Source: Clostridiales bacterium
GTDB taxonomy: Bacteria > Bacillota_A > Clostridia > Christensenellales > Christensenellaceae
Reading direction: 5' to 3'
Length of the DNA: 24,141 nucleotides
Assembly (NCBI GenBank): GCA_003149735.1
Contig: QANA01000025.1
Location: 1 to 24,141, forward strand
Shown here: piece by piece, positions 8,313 through 15,771 of the stretch
How the letters are laid out: every line of letters starts with the position of its first letter
Numbering within the stretch: position 1 is the first letter of the stretch
Notes under the pieces: generated by a model
The model's database searches: none
The model's input: only the letters and a program-made list of their open reading frames with translations
Told to the model about the DNA's origin: nothing
Translations under genes and position numbers: made by a program

Positions 8313-9632
8313 TTACTGTTTATCGTTTTCATCAAATACATCGCCGCATTCCGGGCAGAATTTAGGCGGGTTATAAGGATCTTCCGGCTGCCATCCACAT
8401 TTATCACAGCGATAAACGGGAGCTCCTGCCGGGCGAGGTTTTCCACACTCCATACAGAATTTTCCCTTATTGACTGTACCACAGCTGCAGGTCCATCCTT
8501 CTTCTGTATGCGGGCGAGGCTTTCCGCAATTTTCGCAAAACTTTCTGCTGTTTTTCGTTCCGCAATCGCAGACCCATTGATCCGCCGCTGCGGGCTGTGC
8601 CGCCGGCTCTTGTCCTTTTTGCATCTGCTGCCCCATTTGGAACAATTGTTGTGCATTCATGCCGCCTGACTGTTGCGCCATTCCCATGCCCATAAAGCCC
8701 ATCATAGAGCCATTAGGGTTCGCTGCCGCCGCACGCATCGCATCCCCTTGCGCCCCCACCAACGTAGCAGCTGCCATATTGGGATCACGCATAACTGCAC
8801 TCTTCTGCAGATCTTTAATCATCTGCTCATCTTCTTTGGAGGCAGTCACTGAGTTAACACCAAAGGAGGCTACCCGCAGGCCGCGCAATTCGCTCCATTT
8901 TTTGGAAAGAACCTCATTGAGTGCGTCTGCGATCTCCATCGTATGACCGGGCAGTGCACTGTAGCGAATGCCCATCTCTGAAATTTTAGCAAAGGCCGGC
9001 TGCAGTGCAGTCATCAACTCACTCTTAAGCATGCTGTCAATTTCACTTCTCCGATAAGCATATTCCACATTGCCGCAAACATTGGTATAAAACAACAGCG
9101 GATCCTGAATTTTATAAGAATACTCTCCGTTGCAGCGAATGGAAATATCAATATCCAACCCGATGTTTCGATCTACGACACGGAAGGGAACAGGATTCGC
9201 CGTACCGTATTTATTGCCAACGATTTCTTTTGTATTGAAATAATACACTCGCTGATCCTTTGCCGTATCCCCACCAAAAGTAAAACGCTTGCCGATTGTT
9301 TTAAATGTATTGACAATTCCCTTTCCCAAGCCACCGTAAAAAATACTTGGCTCGGTGGACATATCATAGACAAATTCGCCCGGTTCCGCACATACCTCCA
9401 CCACTTTGCCTTGTTCCACAATCATCATGCACTGTCCTTCATTGACTGCAATGATAGAACCGTTGGAAATAATATTCTCGTCACCCTTCGTATTGGAACT
9501 GCGGCGGCTTACACGTTTACTTCCTTTAATTGCCAATGTATCTGTATCCATGGACTCACAATAAAAATAATCCCGCCATTGATCAGCCAGTGCACCAGCC
9601 ATCGAACCGATTCCTGCTTTTAATAATCCCAT
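8313..9632 (-). CDS. ydjI: SPFH-domain protein with three C-terminal zinc ribbons (YdjI-like)
   Basis: A 439-residue protein of the YdjI / virion-core-protein-like SPFH group. After MGLLKAGIGSMAGALADQWRD comes an SPFH (band 7) domain (about 50-260) with IIAVNEGQCMMIVEQGKVVEV, then a Met/Gln/Ala-rich linker (about 285-350). Three zinc ribbons follow: Cys355/357/366/369, Cys382/384/393/396 and Cys409/412/426/429. The first two use CxC instead of CxxC as the first knuckle and share a KPRP tail, which suggests internal duplication. There is no transmembrane helix, so it probably reaches the membrane through partners. It is last in a three-gene unit; AAAGGAG precedes the ATG. In B. subtilis the YdjG/YdjH pair is reported to work with PspA and YdjI in membrane stress; that role here is inference. 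Confidence 0.85.
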   Translation of the reverse strand: MGLLKAGIGSMAGALADQWRDYFYCESMDTDTLAIKGSKRVSRRSSNTKGDENIISNGSIIAVNEGQCMMIVEQGKVVEVCAEPGEFVYDMSTEPSIFYGGLGKGIVNTFKTIGKRFTFGGDTAKDQRVYYFNTKEIVGNKYGTANPVPFRVVDRNIGLDIDISIRCNGEYSYKIQDPLLFYTNVCGNVEYAYRRSEIDSMLKSELMTALQPAFAKISEMGIRYSALPGHTMEIADALNEVLSKKWSELRGLRVASFGVNSVTASKEDEQMIKDLQKSAVMRDPNMAAATLVGAQGDAMRAAAANPNGSMMGFMGMGMAQQSGGMNAQQLFQMGQQMQKGQEPAAQPAAADQWVCDCGTKNSRKFCENCGKPRPHTEEGWTCSCGTVNKGKFCMECGKPRPAGAPVYRCDKCGWQPEDPYNPPKFCPECGDVFDENDKQ

Positions 9633-9694
9633 AATAATTCTCCTTTTTCGATTTACACCATATGCATTTTTACTATAATTTGCTAAATACTCAT

Positions 9695-10975
9695 TTAAAA
9701 ACTACCGCCGCCACCGCCATGTGTATCACCGCTGCTGCTCGTATGCGTGCTGCTCCCACCGCTGTCAAAACCAGAATTATCCTCATGTTCAATGCGGCGA
9801 CTGGTTGTATCGCTATATAAGTAAATATCTGCGCTGTTGGTCAACTGAAAACTGCCTGGGCGGATATAATCCTGTGCCTGACTTTTGCTTCTCGCCGTCT
9901 TCATTCCGTGTTTCATCACGCCCACAATGATAAATGCTGCAACGATTGCCACTGCTTCGGCAATTAATACCGCAACCCAATTGATATTGCGCCACCAGCG
10001 TTTCAGCGTTCCATCTAAACCGGTTTCTCGAAAAACCGGCCCCAACTCACAATCATAATGGTCGTAAAGTTCTTCATCCACCTCTTCCAGAAAAATCTCA
10101 CAAGCCTGTTTATATTTTTCTGATTTCAAGCTCTTTGCAACCTTTTTGCCGATCCTCTGAATATCCCGATCATTGAGAGCATAGTTACAAGTAGTACCTT
10201 TGGTCGAAATCCACCATTCCCGGTTGCCCATATCGATGAGCAGCAATATTCCGGCATCGGCATAACCATTATAATCATAGTAATCGTCCGCATATTCCAT
10301 TGACGATTTTCCGCCAGTATTGTTGGTAGTCACGATTACTATATCCTTAAAATAACCATTGCGCAGCAATGCAATTTTTTCTTCGAGCAGCTGCTCCTCT
10401 TCCTCTGTCAGAAGTTCTGCTTCATCTATTACAAATACTGTCGCCGTTCCCTCAGCCGGGCGTTCTATTACATCTCCGCCGCCAGCATTTTCATAATTCT
10501 CCAGCTCGTATTCCACATGCCATAGGAATTCATCAAAGGCGCCTTTATAATCTCCATTAGCGAGATATCCTGTCACAGCCTCGCCAATGCTCTGAATTTC
10601 CGCATCAGTAAAAGCCTCAATACAGCTGCCTTCAGTTGAAATCCACCATTCCCGGTTGCCCATATCAACCAATAAAAGCAACCCTTCATCGGAATAGCCA
10701 TTGTAGTCAAAATAGTCATCCGCAAACTCCATGGCGGATTTCCCGTCGGTATCGTTGGTCGTGACAATTACCACATCACGCCCGTAAAGTTCATACAAGC
10801 GTTCTGCCTCACTTTGCAAATCGTCAATTTCTTCCTGCGTCAGCAAACCCGCAGCATCCTCTACATAACACAAAGTTTCTCTTTCCTGCAGAAGGTCCTC
10901 TTGCGCGGCCATCGCTGCACAGGGCATCAGGCATATTACTAAGGCTAACAAAAAAGCCACTAATTTTTGTTTCAT
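9695..10975 (-). CDS. ydjH: Secreted/membrane-anchored protein with two TPM domains (YdjH-like)
   Basis: About 426 residues: signal peptide (1-24, ending AMA/AQ), TPM domain 1 (about 37-157), TPM domain 2 (about 182-302), a transmembrane helix (333-353), then a cytosolic or linker tail ending in HGGGGGSF. The repeats share DGKSAMEFADDY versus GGKSSMEYADDY and both contain DMGNREWWIST, offset by 144 residues. TPM domains face the outside of the cell and are linked to membrane stress and photosystem repair in other organisms. The start at 10975 is preferred because GGAGG lies 7 bases before it; the earlier ATG at 10981 overlaps that site. It is 12 bases after the YdjG-like stop and 62 bases before the SPFH start, so it is in the same operon. 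B. subtilis YdjH, as I recall it, has one TPM domain. Confidence 0.83.
   Translation of the reverse strand: MKQKLVAFLLALVICLMPCAAMAAQEDLLQERETLCYVEDAAGLLTQEEIDDLQSEAERLYELYGRDVVIVTTNDTDGKSAMEFADDYFDYNGYSDEGLLLLVDMGNREWWISTEGSCIEAFTDAEIQSIGEAVTGYLANGDYKGAFDEFLWHVEYELENYENAGGGDVIERPAEGTATVFVIDEAELLTEEEEQLLEEKIALLRNGYFKDIVIVTTNNTGGKSSMEYADDYYDYNGYADAGILLLIDMGNREWWISTKGTTCNYALNDRDIQRIGKKVAKSLKSEKYKQACEIFLEEVDEELYDHYDCELGPVFRETGLDGTLKRWWRNINWVAVLIAEAVAIVAAFIIVGVMKHGMKTARSKSQAQDYIRPGSFQLTNSADIYLYSDTTSRRIEHEDNSGFDSGGSSTHTSSSGDTHGGGGGSF
10206..10666. repeat. 29-bp exact direct repeat within the TPM gene
   Basis: The same 29 bases occur at 10206-10234 and 10638-10666, 432 bases (144 codons) apart and in phase. 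Both copies encode the MGNREWWIS segment. This marks the internal duplication of the TPM domain at DNA level. Confidence 0.85.
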
Positions 10976-10987
10976 AACCATCCCTCC

Positions 10988-12067
10988 TTACAGCAAAGAG
11001 GCAATCAGCCCCAAGACCAGTCCAAGGCCGGCAAACAGGCCGCCCACCCAGGCCCAATAGCGTTTTCTGGAAATAGGAAGTTCTCCCACGAATTTCCCCG
11101 TCTGTCCATTCATGGCAAAGGTATAAGTTTTATCCTGATAAACTGTATTCATCATCCAGACAGGCAGCAATGCATAATGCACACATCCACGATCAAAACG
11201 AACAACTGTACTCTGAGGAAGCACCGTTGCATAGCCCAGGGTCGTCGCTGTAAAAGCCGTCTGCGTACTGTTTTCAATCCGTTGATTCGCGCGGGGTTTG
11301 CTTGCTTCGGCATCCTGATCGTATTTATCGGCCAGATAACCGGAAAGATAAGCCGTATCAAACTCCTGCATTGCACTGTAATCATAGGGCTCAATGGCTT
11401 CCATATAATTATCCGCCATCTTGGCAGATCCATCTACCGGCACTTTATCAAAACTCATATCGCCTGCACGCAGCAACAGATAATGATCTGTGCGCGTATA
11501 TTCATAATCATGATCACTCCAGGAAAAAACCTTGGTTGCCCGATACTGCATGTCAGCATGGCTGTCGCAGCCAAACAGCCAGAAAGGCACGTAAACCCCC
11601 GTAATCTCCTCAATACGGTTCTTCTTCCAGAATTCTTTGGGCAGCAGTTTTTTCCCCTTGCAAAATTTCTCCAACTGTTTTTTGGCTTCTTCTTTGGGAA
11701 CCTGAAAAGGAATCACATAATCAGGGCGGAACACCCCGCTCAGGCGATCACGCAGGATGGCATTATTGTCGCAATACGGGCAGCGCGTCGCTGCGGTGTT
11801 GGCATCCGCCATAATCTGTCCGCCACAGGAAGGGCAGGTATAGACAAACATTTCCGTACCATCCCCTTGCCAGTCTTCCTTACCTTCTTCATATTGCTCC
11901 CAACCAAAATTGCTCTGGGCAGTAGCCTGCTCTGTTGCTTCGGTAAACTGCCGCGCCACATTGATATCAAAAGTATTGCCGCAATATTCACATTGCATAC
12001 TTTCTGTTCCGCTGGCAAACTTCAGCGTTGCCCCACAGCATGGGCATTGATATTCCAGAACACTCAT
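10988..12067 (-). CDS. ydjG: TFIIB-type zinc-ribbon membrane protein (YdjG-like)
   Basis: A 359-residue protein with two N-terminal zinc ribbons (Cys8/11/26/29 and Cys78/81/96/99), a long soluble middle region containing VPFWLFGCDSHADMQY and LLPVWMMNTVY (a pattern seen in YdjG and related proteins), and a single C-terminal transmembrane helix (338-357). It is first in the operon with the TPM and SPFH genes, the same order as ydjG-ydjH-ydjI in B. subtilis, where these act with PspA at the membrane. No pspA is next to it here. The Shine-Dalgarno is weak (AAAGAAG close to the ATG). The family is well supported by domains plus context; the molecular role is not known from sequence. Confidence 0.8.
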   Translation of the reverse strand: MSVLEYQCPCCGATLKFASGTESMQCEYCGNTFDINVARQFTEATEQATAQSNFGWEQYEEGKEDWQGDGTEMFVYTCPSCGGQIMADANTAATRCPYCDNNAILRDRLSGVFRPDYVIPFQVPKEEAKKQLEKFCKGKKLLPKEFWKKNRIEEITGVYVPFWLFGCDSHADMQYRATKVFSWSDHDYEYTRTDHYLLLRAGDMSFDKVPVDGSAKMADNYMEAIEPYDYSAMQEFDTAYLSGYLADKYDQDAEASKPRANQRIENSTQTAFTATTLGYATVLPQSTVVRFDRGCVHYALLPVWMMNTVYQDKTYTFAMNGQTGKFVGELPISRKRYWAWVGGLFAGLGLVLGLIASLL

Positions 12068-12111
12068 ACTTCTTTCTTTTTTACCCCTTTCCCCATTACA
12101 TCTTTATTAAA

Positions 12112-12141
12112 AGTATACTGCATCATTCAACCAAACCGCAA
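12112..12141 (-). promoter_or_regulatory. Candidate promoter of the ydjGHI-like operon
   Basis: TATACT (12117-12112, minus strand) with TTGCGG (12141-12136) at 18-base spacing, 45 bases before the start codon. I looked for a sigma-W type signature (TGAAAC then CGTA), as in the B. subtilis operon, and did not find one. Confidence 0.4.
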
Positions 12142-12203
12142 GAAAAAGTACAGAAAACTGTCTATTTTCGGTTGTTTCCAAACCTCTTGCAAAGCACAAT
12201 AAA

Positions 12204-12230
12204 ACGGCCGGGCAGAAGATGCCCGGCCGT
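12204..12230 (-). terminator. Terminator of the sugar kinase gene
   Basis: A perfect 11-bp GC-rich stem, ACGGCCGGGCA (12204-12214) with TGCCCGGCCGT (12220-12230), begins 12 bases after the kinase stop. The minus-strand tail is TTTATTG. Confidence 0.75.
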
Positions 12231-12241
12231 GCTTTTTCATT

Positions 12242-13753
12242 TTATGCATCCTCACCCGTAAGCCATTTTTTGGCATCATAGATATCCGGATACACATCAT
12301 ACAAACCCTCATAAATTTTTTCAAATATAGGCTTAAGTTTTGCATATTTCGCTACGTTTTCCGGATTAGGCCGAGTGACAGCAGCAATTTCCAGATATTT
12401 TTCCAGTGCGCTTGCTTCATCTTCATAAATGCCCATGGCAATACCGCCAAGCACAGCACCACCGATCGTAGCCGCTTCCTCCATATATTTAGGCGCTTTA
12501 ATTTCCACGTCCATGATATCTGCAAAAATCTGGCGCGTAATCTCTCCTTTACCCAGCCCGCCGACGATGACCACGCTCTTCACATCTAACCCCTGCGCGC
12601 GCACACCATCCATAATTACGCCGATATTAAAGCCTATTCCCTCGATAACACTGCGCAGAATATCTTCCCGCTTTGTGGTCAGTGAAATACCCACAAAACT
12701 GCCCTGGGCCTTGCCATTGTTGCGCGGGTCACGTTCACCTGCCAGATAGGGGTGAAACATTACGCCGTTGCTGCCCACCGGAGCCGAAGCAATGCTCTCA
12801 TTGATAATATCATAGACATCTCTGCCCGTCTGTTTGGCCAGTTCCTGCTCATATTTGCAAATCTGATTTTTCAGCCAGCTGAAGGAAGTTCCCGAAGAAG
12901 CAGTCAGGCCGCCGATGCAGCGCACATCCTCCCCTTTGTTTACCAGCGCCAGAATGCCTGCCGAAGTTCCGCCGTTCATATAGGCATCTCCTGCTTTGAT
13001 CAGTCCTGCGCCAATCATGGAGCATTCGGTATCCCCCGAGCCGATGATCAGTTTTGTTCCCGCCGCCAAGCCGCATTCTTCCGCATATTTTTCGGGAATT
13101 TCGCCCACTATATCCGTCCGTTTATGAATTGCCGGCATCATGTCGCGCGTCACGCCCACGTAAGCCATCAGTTCGTCGCTCCAATCGCTATGATCCGGTT
13201 TCATCATAGTCGTATTGCCGGCAGGTGCATATTCAGTCGCTGCATAGCCCGTCATCTTATAAATGATATAATCCTGTGCGCCCGGGAAAATTTTAGCCGT
13301 TTTTGCAAAAATCTCCGGCTTATTCTTTTTCAACCAGTAAATCTTGGGCAACGTCTCGTTGGCACCAATTTTGCCATCTGAATTGCAAAGCAATAACTCG
13401 TGGGGAATGATCGCTTCCAACTCTGCACACTCCTCCACCGCCCGCACATCCTGCCAGATATAGGCATTATTAAGCACGTTTCCATCCTTATCAACGCACA
13501 GGCAGTTGGGATAGGTACCGTCAAATGCTACACAAAGGATATCCCTGACGTCAATTCCCTGCGTCAATTCCTTCGTGCTCTTGCAGAATGCTGCCCACCA
13601 GTCATCCGGATTCTGTTCTACGCCGCCGTTGGCCAGCGTGTAGGAAGGGTAAGCAGTCGTGCGTGTTCCCACAAATTTTCCATCCGTCGTAAACAATGAA
13701 GCCTTGTCACCACTGGTACCGAAATCATGTGCCAATATGTACTTGGTAGCCAT
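12242..13753 (-). CDS. FGGY-family carbohydrate kinase (xylulokinase-like)
   Basis: A 503-residue sugar kinase that would phosphorylate a pentulose or polyol with ATP in the cytoplasm. It has the N-terminal phosphate motif DFGTSGDKASL (10-20), the middle block IIGSGDTECSMIGAG, MNGGTSAGIL, the FHPYLAGERDP motif typical of FGGY enzymes and the VVIVGGLGKGE adenosine-binding motif near the C terminus. Where xylulokinases usually have a GQMHG sugar-binding motif, this protein reads AFDGTYPNCLCVD, so the substrate may differ from xylulose. GAGGAG precedes the ATG. It starts 39 bases after the end of a broken GNAT gene and probably shares its promoter. The sugar cannot be named from sequence. Confidence 0.85.
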   Translation of the reverse strand: MATKYILAHDFGTSGDKASLFTTDGKFVGTRTTAYPSYTLANGGVEQNPDDWWAAFCKSTKELTQGIDVRDILCVAFDGTYPNCLCVDKDGNVLNNAYIWQDVRAVEECAELEAIIPHELLLCNSDGKIGANETLPKIYWLKKNKPEIFAKTAKIFPGAQDYIIYKMTGYAATEYAPAGNTTMMKPDHSDWSDELMAYVGVTRDMMPAIHKRTDIVGEIPEKYAEECGLAAGTKLIIGSGDTECSMIGAGLIKAGDAYMNGGTSAGILALVNKGEDVRCIGGLTASSGTSFSWLKNQICKYEQELAKQTGRDVYDIINESIASAPVGSNGVMFHPYLAGERDPRNNGKAQGSFVGISLTTKREDILRSVIEGIGFNIGVIMDGVRAQGLDVKSVVIVGGLGKGEITRQIFADIMDVEIKAPKYMEEAATIGGAVLGGIAMGIYEDEASALEKYLEIAAVTRPNPENVAKYAKLKPIFEKIYEGLYDVYPDIYDAKKWLTGEDA

Positions 13754-13792
13754 AACTTTTTTCTCCTCTTTTTTCTTTATGCTGCATATGCC

Positions 13793-14192
13793 CTACATTC
13801 GCTTGATGACCATTGCGGAATACTGATCATACTGTGCAAACCCGAAACGGGCATAAAACGGAATCGTCTTAGGGTCGGAAGGCATGATTTTCACATATAA
13901 TAGCTGTTCATATTTAGCCAATATGCGCCGCATCAGCTCTTCTCCGATATGCCTTCCCTGTTAATCGGGATCCACCAGCAGGTAATGCAGAAACGCAACG
14001 GCCGCTCCACCCGAAAGCCCGCGAACCAAGCCTACCAGCTTGGAGCCATCCCATGCTGATATCACCTCGGTAGAATTGCGCATACCCTGCACCAGCTTTT
14101 TTTGCAAAACGTCCGGATTCCCGTTGCACAGAAAGGAACAGGCATTCCAACTGTGCTTCTTCAAATTCTTTATCTTCCCGATATTCGATCAT
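13793..14192 (-). pseudogene. GNAT acetyltransferase pseudogene with a frameshift and a nonsense codon
   Basis: Three pieces assemble into one GNAT enzyme: MIEYREDKEFEEAQLECLFLSV plus QRESGRFA from the ATG at 14192; after a one-base shift KKLVQGMRNSTEVISAWDG and LVGLVRGL through LHYLLVDPD; then past a TAA at 13963-13961 QGRHIGEELMRRILAKYEQ and the FYARFGFAQYD tail to a TAG at 13795-13793. The shift falls in an A7 run (14097-14103); six A would restore the frame, and total length is 3n+1, as expected for one inserted base. The TAA sits exactly where this family has an aromatic residue in the acetyl-CoA loop (DPxYQGRxIG). A Shine-Dalgarno and a good promoter remain. Two lesions make an active product unlikely. 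Confidence 0.85.
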
Positions 14193-14215
14193 ACCTTTCC
14201 TCTGAATCTTTTTTT

Positions 14216-14243
14216 AGTATATCACACGGCATCCTTTTTTCAA
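14216..14243 (-). promoter_or_regulatory. Promoter upstream of GNAT pseudogene and sugar kinase
   Basis: An extended -10, TGATATACT (core 14221-14216), has TTGAAA (14243-14238) at 16-base spacing on the minus strand. It is about 24 bases before the GNAT start and probably still drives the FGGY kinase behind the pseudogene. Confidence 0.55.
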
Positions 14244-14330
14244 AGCCTGTACGATTGCAAATCGAAAAGGAAACCGTTGCTTGTGACTTTCTTTTTTATA
14301 ATTTTGCATCTGCACTATTTTTCCGGTTGA

Positions 14331-14603
14331 ATGCTGCCATATTTCTGCATTATCCAACGTATTTTTATTGATACTTTCAACATTTTAAAAAAGTTTGGAT
14401 ATTACAGCGCGTTCAAAACATATACATCCGCATTTTTCACAAGGAGCAATCATCTCAGAAATATTTTTTCAATTAATAAAGTGAAAAGAATTCGACTATA
14501 CAAAAATGCACCCTTCGATGCGCAGATCGATTATAAACAAATGTGCTTCACTCTGTTATCCATTGCAGAAGATGCCATTGAATTGCTCATTCAAACTCAA
14601 TAA
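14331..14603 (+). pseudogene. Possible remnant of a small helical hypothetical protein
   Basis: In the otherwise gene-free 14244-14684 interval, one + frame encodes 90 residues. Only the last part looks like protein: DYKQMCFTLLSIAEDAIELL, then IQTQ and a TAA. This resembles the opening helix of small Firmicutes hypothetical proteins (pattern DYKxMYxxLFxxxxDAIxLL). The frame stays readable past the TAA for a while (QSETLDTSPP). The upstream part is AT-rich with no ribosome site. I read it as a decayed fragment; a chance ORF is possible. The rest of the interval shows no gene. Confidence 0.25.
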
Positions 14604-14684
14604 CAATCCGAAACATTAGATACTTCCCCACCTGCCATTGGACAAGATGTCTTCCCCCCTAAAAAAAGATGCCTGATACCACTA

Positions 14685-14717
14685 AAATGCGCAGCAGAAT
14701 TTTTCTGCTGCGCATTT
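14685..14717 (-). terminator. Terminator of the ruvCAB-queA operon
   Basis: A perfect 15-bp stem, AAATGCGCAGCAGAA (14685-14699) with TTCTGCTGCGCATTT (14703-14717), 24 bases past the queA stop. Minus-strand tail TTTTAG. Confidence 0.8.
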
Positions 14718-14741
14718 GATATAGCCTTACCCTTTCGTCGT

Positions 14742-15764
14742 TTATTGAATAAACATGGCATCTCCGAAACTGAAGAAACGATAGCGTTCCTGCACTGCCA
14801 TGCGATACAGTTCCAATACCTTTTCCTTCCCGACCAGAGCAGCCACCAGCATAATCAAGGTACTCTCAGGCAGATGAAAATTGGTAATCAGTGCATCTAC
14901 GCATTTGAATTGATAACCGGGATAAATAAAAATCTCCGTTTCCCCGCTCTTTGCCTGCATTGTACCGTCCGACAATGCCGCGCTTTCCAACGTACGCACC
15001 GAAGTTGTTCCTACCGCAATAATACGTCCACCGGCAGCTTTGACGGCATTGATGCGCTCAGCTGCCTCAGCCGAGACGTTGTAGTATTCACTGTGCATCT
15101 TATGCGCACTCACATCCTCTACCTTAACCGGGCGGAAAGTACCCAGCCCTACGTGCAGCAGTACGGGAATAATCTCCACTCCTTTTGCACGAATCTTTTC
15201 CAACAGTTCTTCTGTGAAATGGAATCCCGCAGTGGGCGCCGCGGCTGAACCGTTTATTTTGGCGTAAACCGTCTGATAGCGCTCCTTATCCGGCTCTTCC
15301 TGATGAATATAGGGCGGAAGGGGGGCCTTTCCATAACGCTCCACCAAATTTTCAAAAACCCCTTCATAGAAAAAGCGCAGAATAGCAATGCCTTCCTCCT
15401 GCTTTTCCAACACCTCGCAGCTGAAATCAGGGCCAAATTGAATACGGGTTCCCTCCCGCAGGCGCTTAGCCGGGCGCACCAGCGCTTCCCAATCATCCTT
15501 GTTGCGGCGTTTGAGCAGAAGGCATTCAATATTTGCTGTCCCCTCCTCCTTTTTTCCCATCAGCCGCACAGGCAGAACACGCGTCTGATTGATAACCAAT
15601 GCATCTCCCGGATGCAAATAATCCAGAATATCGCGGAAAATGCGATGGGAGACTTCTTTGCTGGCACGATCATATACCATCAGGCGGGAAGAATCCCGCG
15701 GTTCAGCCGGCACCTGCGCAATCAGTTCTTCCGGCAAATCATAGTAAAAATCACTTGTCTTCAT
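14742..15764 (-). CDS. queA: S-adenosylmethionine:tRNA ribosyltransferase-isomerase QueA
   Basis: A 340-residue enzyme that transfers and isomerises the ribosyl part of SAM onto preQ1 at tRNA position 34, forming epoxyqueuosine. It reads as full length: FYYDLPEELIAQVPAEPRDSSRLMV at the N terminus (shown in part: DLPEELIAQVPAEPRDSSR), DALVINQTRVLPVRL, SAAAPTAGFHFTEELL, LLHVGLGTFRPVKVEDVSAHKMHSE in part as GLGTFRPV, and the late NFHLPESTLIMLVAAL block. It starts 7 bases after the ruvB stop and is last in ruvC-ruvA-ruvB-queA, a common order in Bacillota. Confidence 0.96.
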   Translation of the reverse strand: MKTSDFYYDLPEELIAQVPAEPRDSSRLMVYDRASKEVSHRIFRDILDYLHPGDALVINQTRVLPVRLMGKKEEGTANIECLLLKRRNKDDWEALVRPAKRLREGTRIQFGPDFSCEVLEKQEEGIAILRFFYEGVFENLVERYGKAPLPPYIHQEEPDKERYQTVYAKINGSAAAPTAGFHFTEELLEKIRAKGVEIIPVLLHVGLGTFRPVKVEDVSAHKMHSEYYNVSAEAAERINAVKAAGGRIIAVGTTSVRTLESAALSDGTMQAKSGETEIFIYPGYQFKCVDALITNFHLPESTLIMLVAALVGKEKVLELYRMAVQERYRFFSFGDAMFIQ

Positions 15765-15771
15765 CTATTTT

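Noticed and set aside
12068..12200. Sigma-W promoter for the ydjGHI-like operon
   Set aside because: GGAAAC is present but no CGTA box stands at 16-17 bases; only a sigma-A-like pair could be supported.
10967..12202. 411-residue + ORF opposite the YdjG-like gene
   Set aside because: It is a shadow frame rich in His, Ile and Cys; the opposite strand has clear zinc ribbons and a TM helix.
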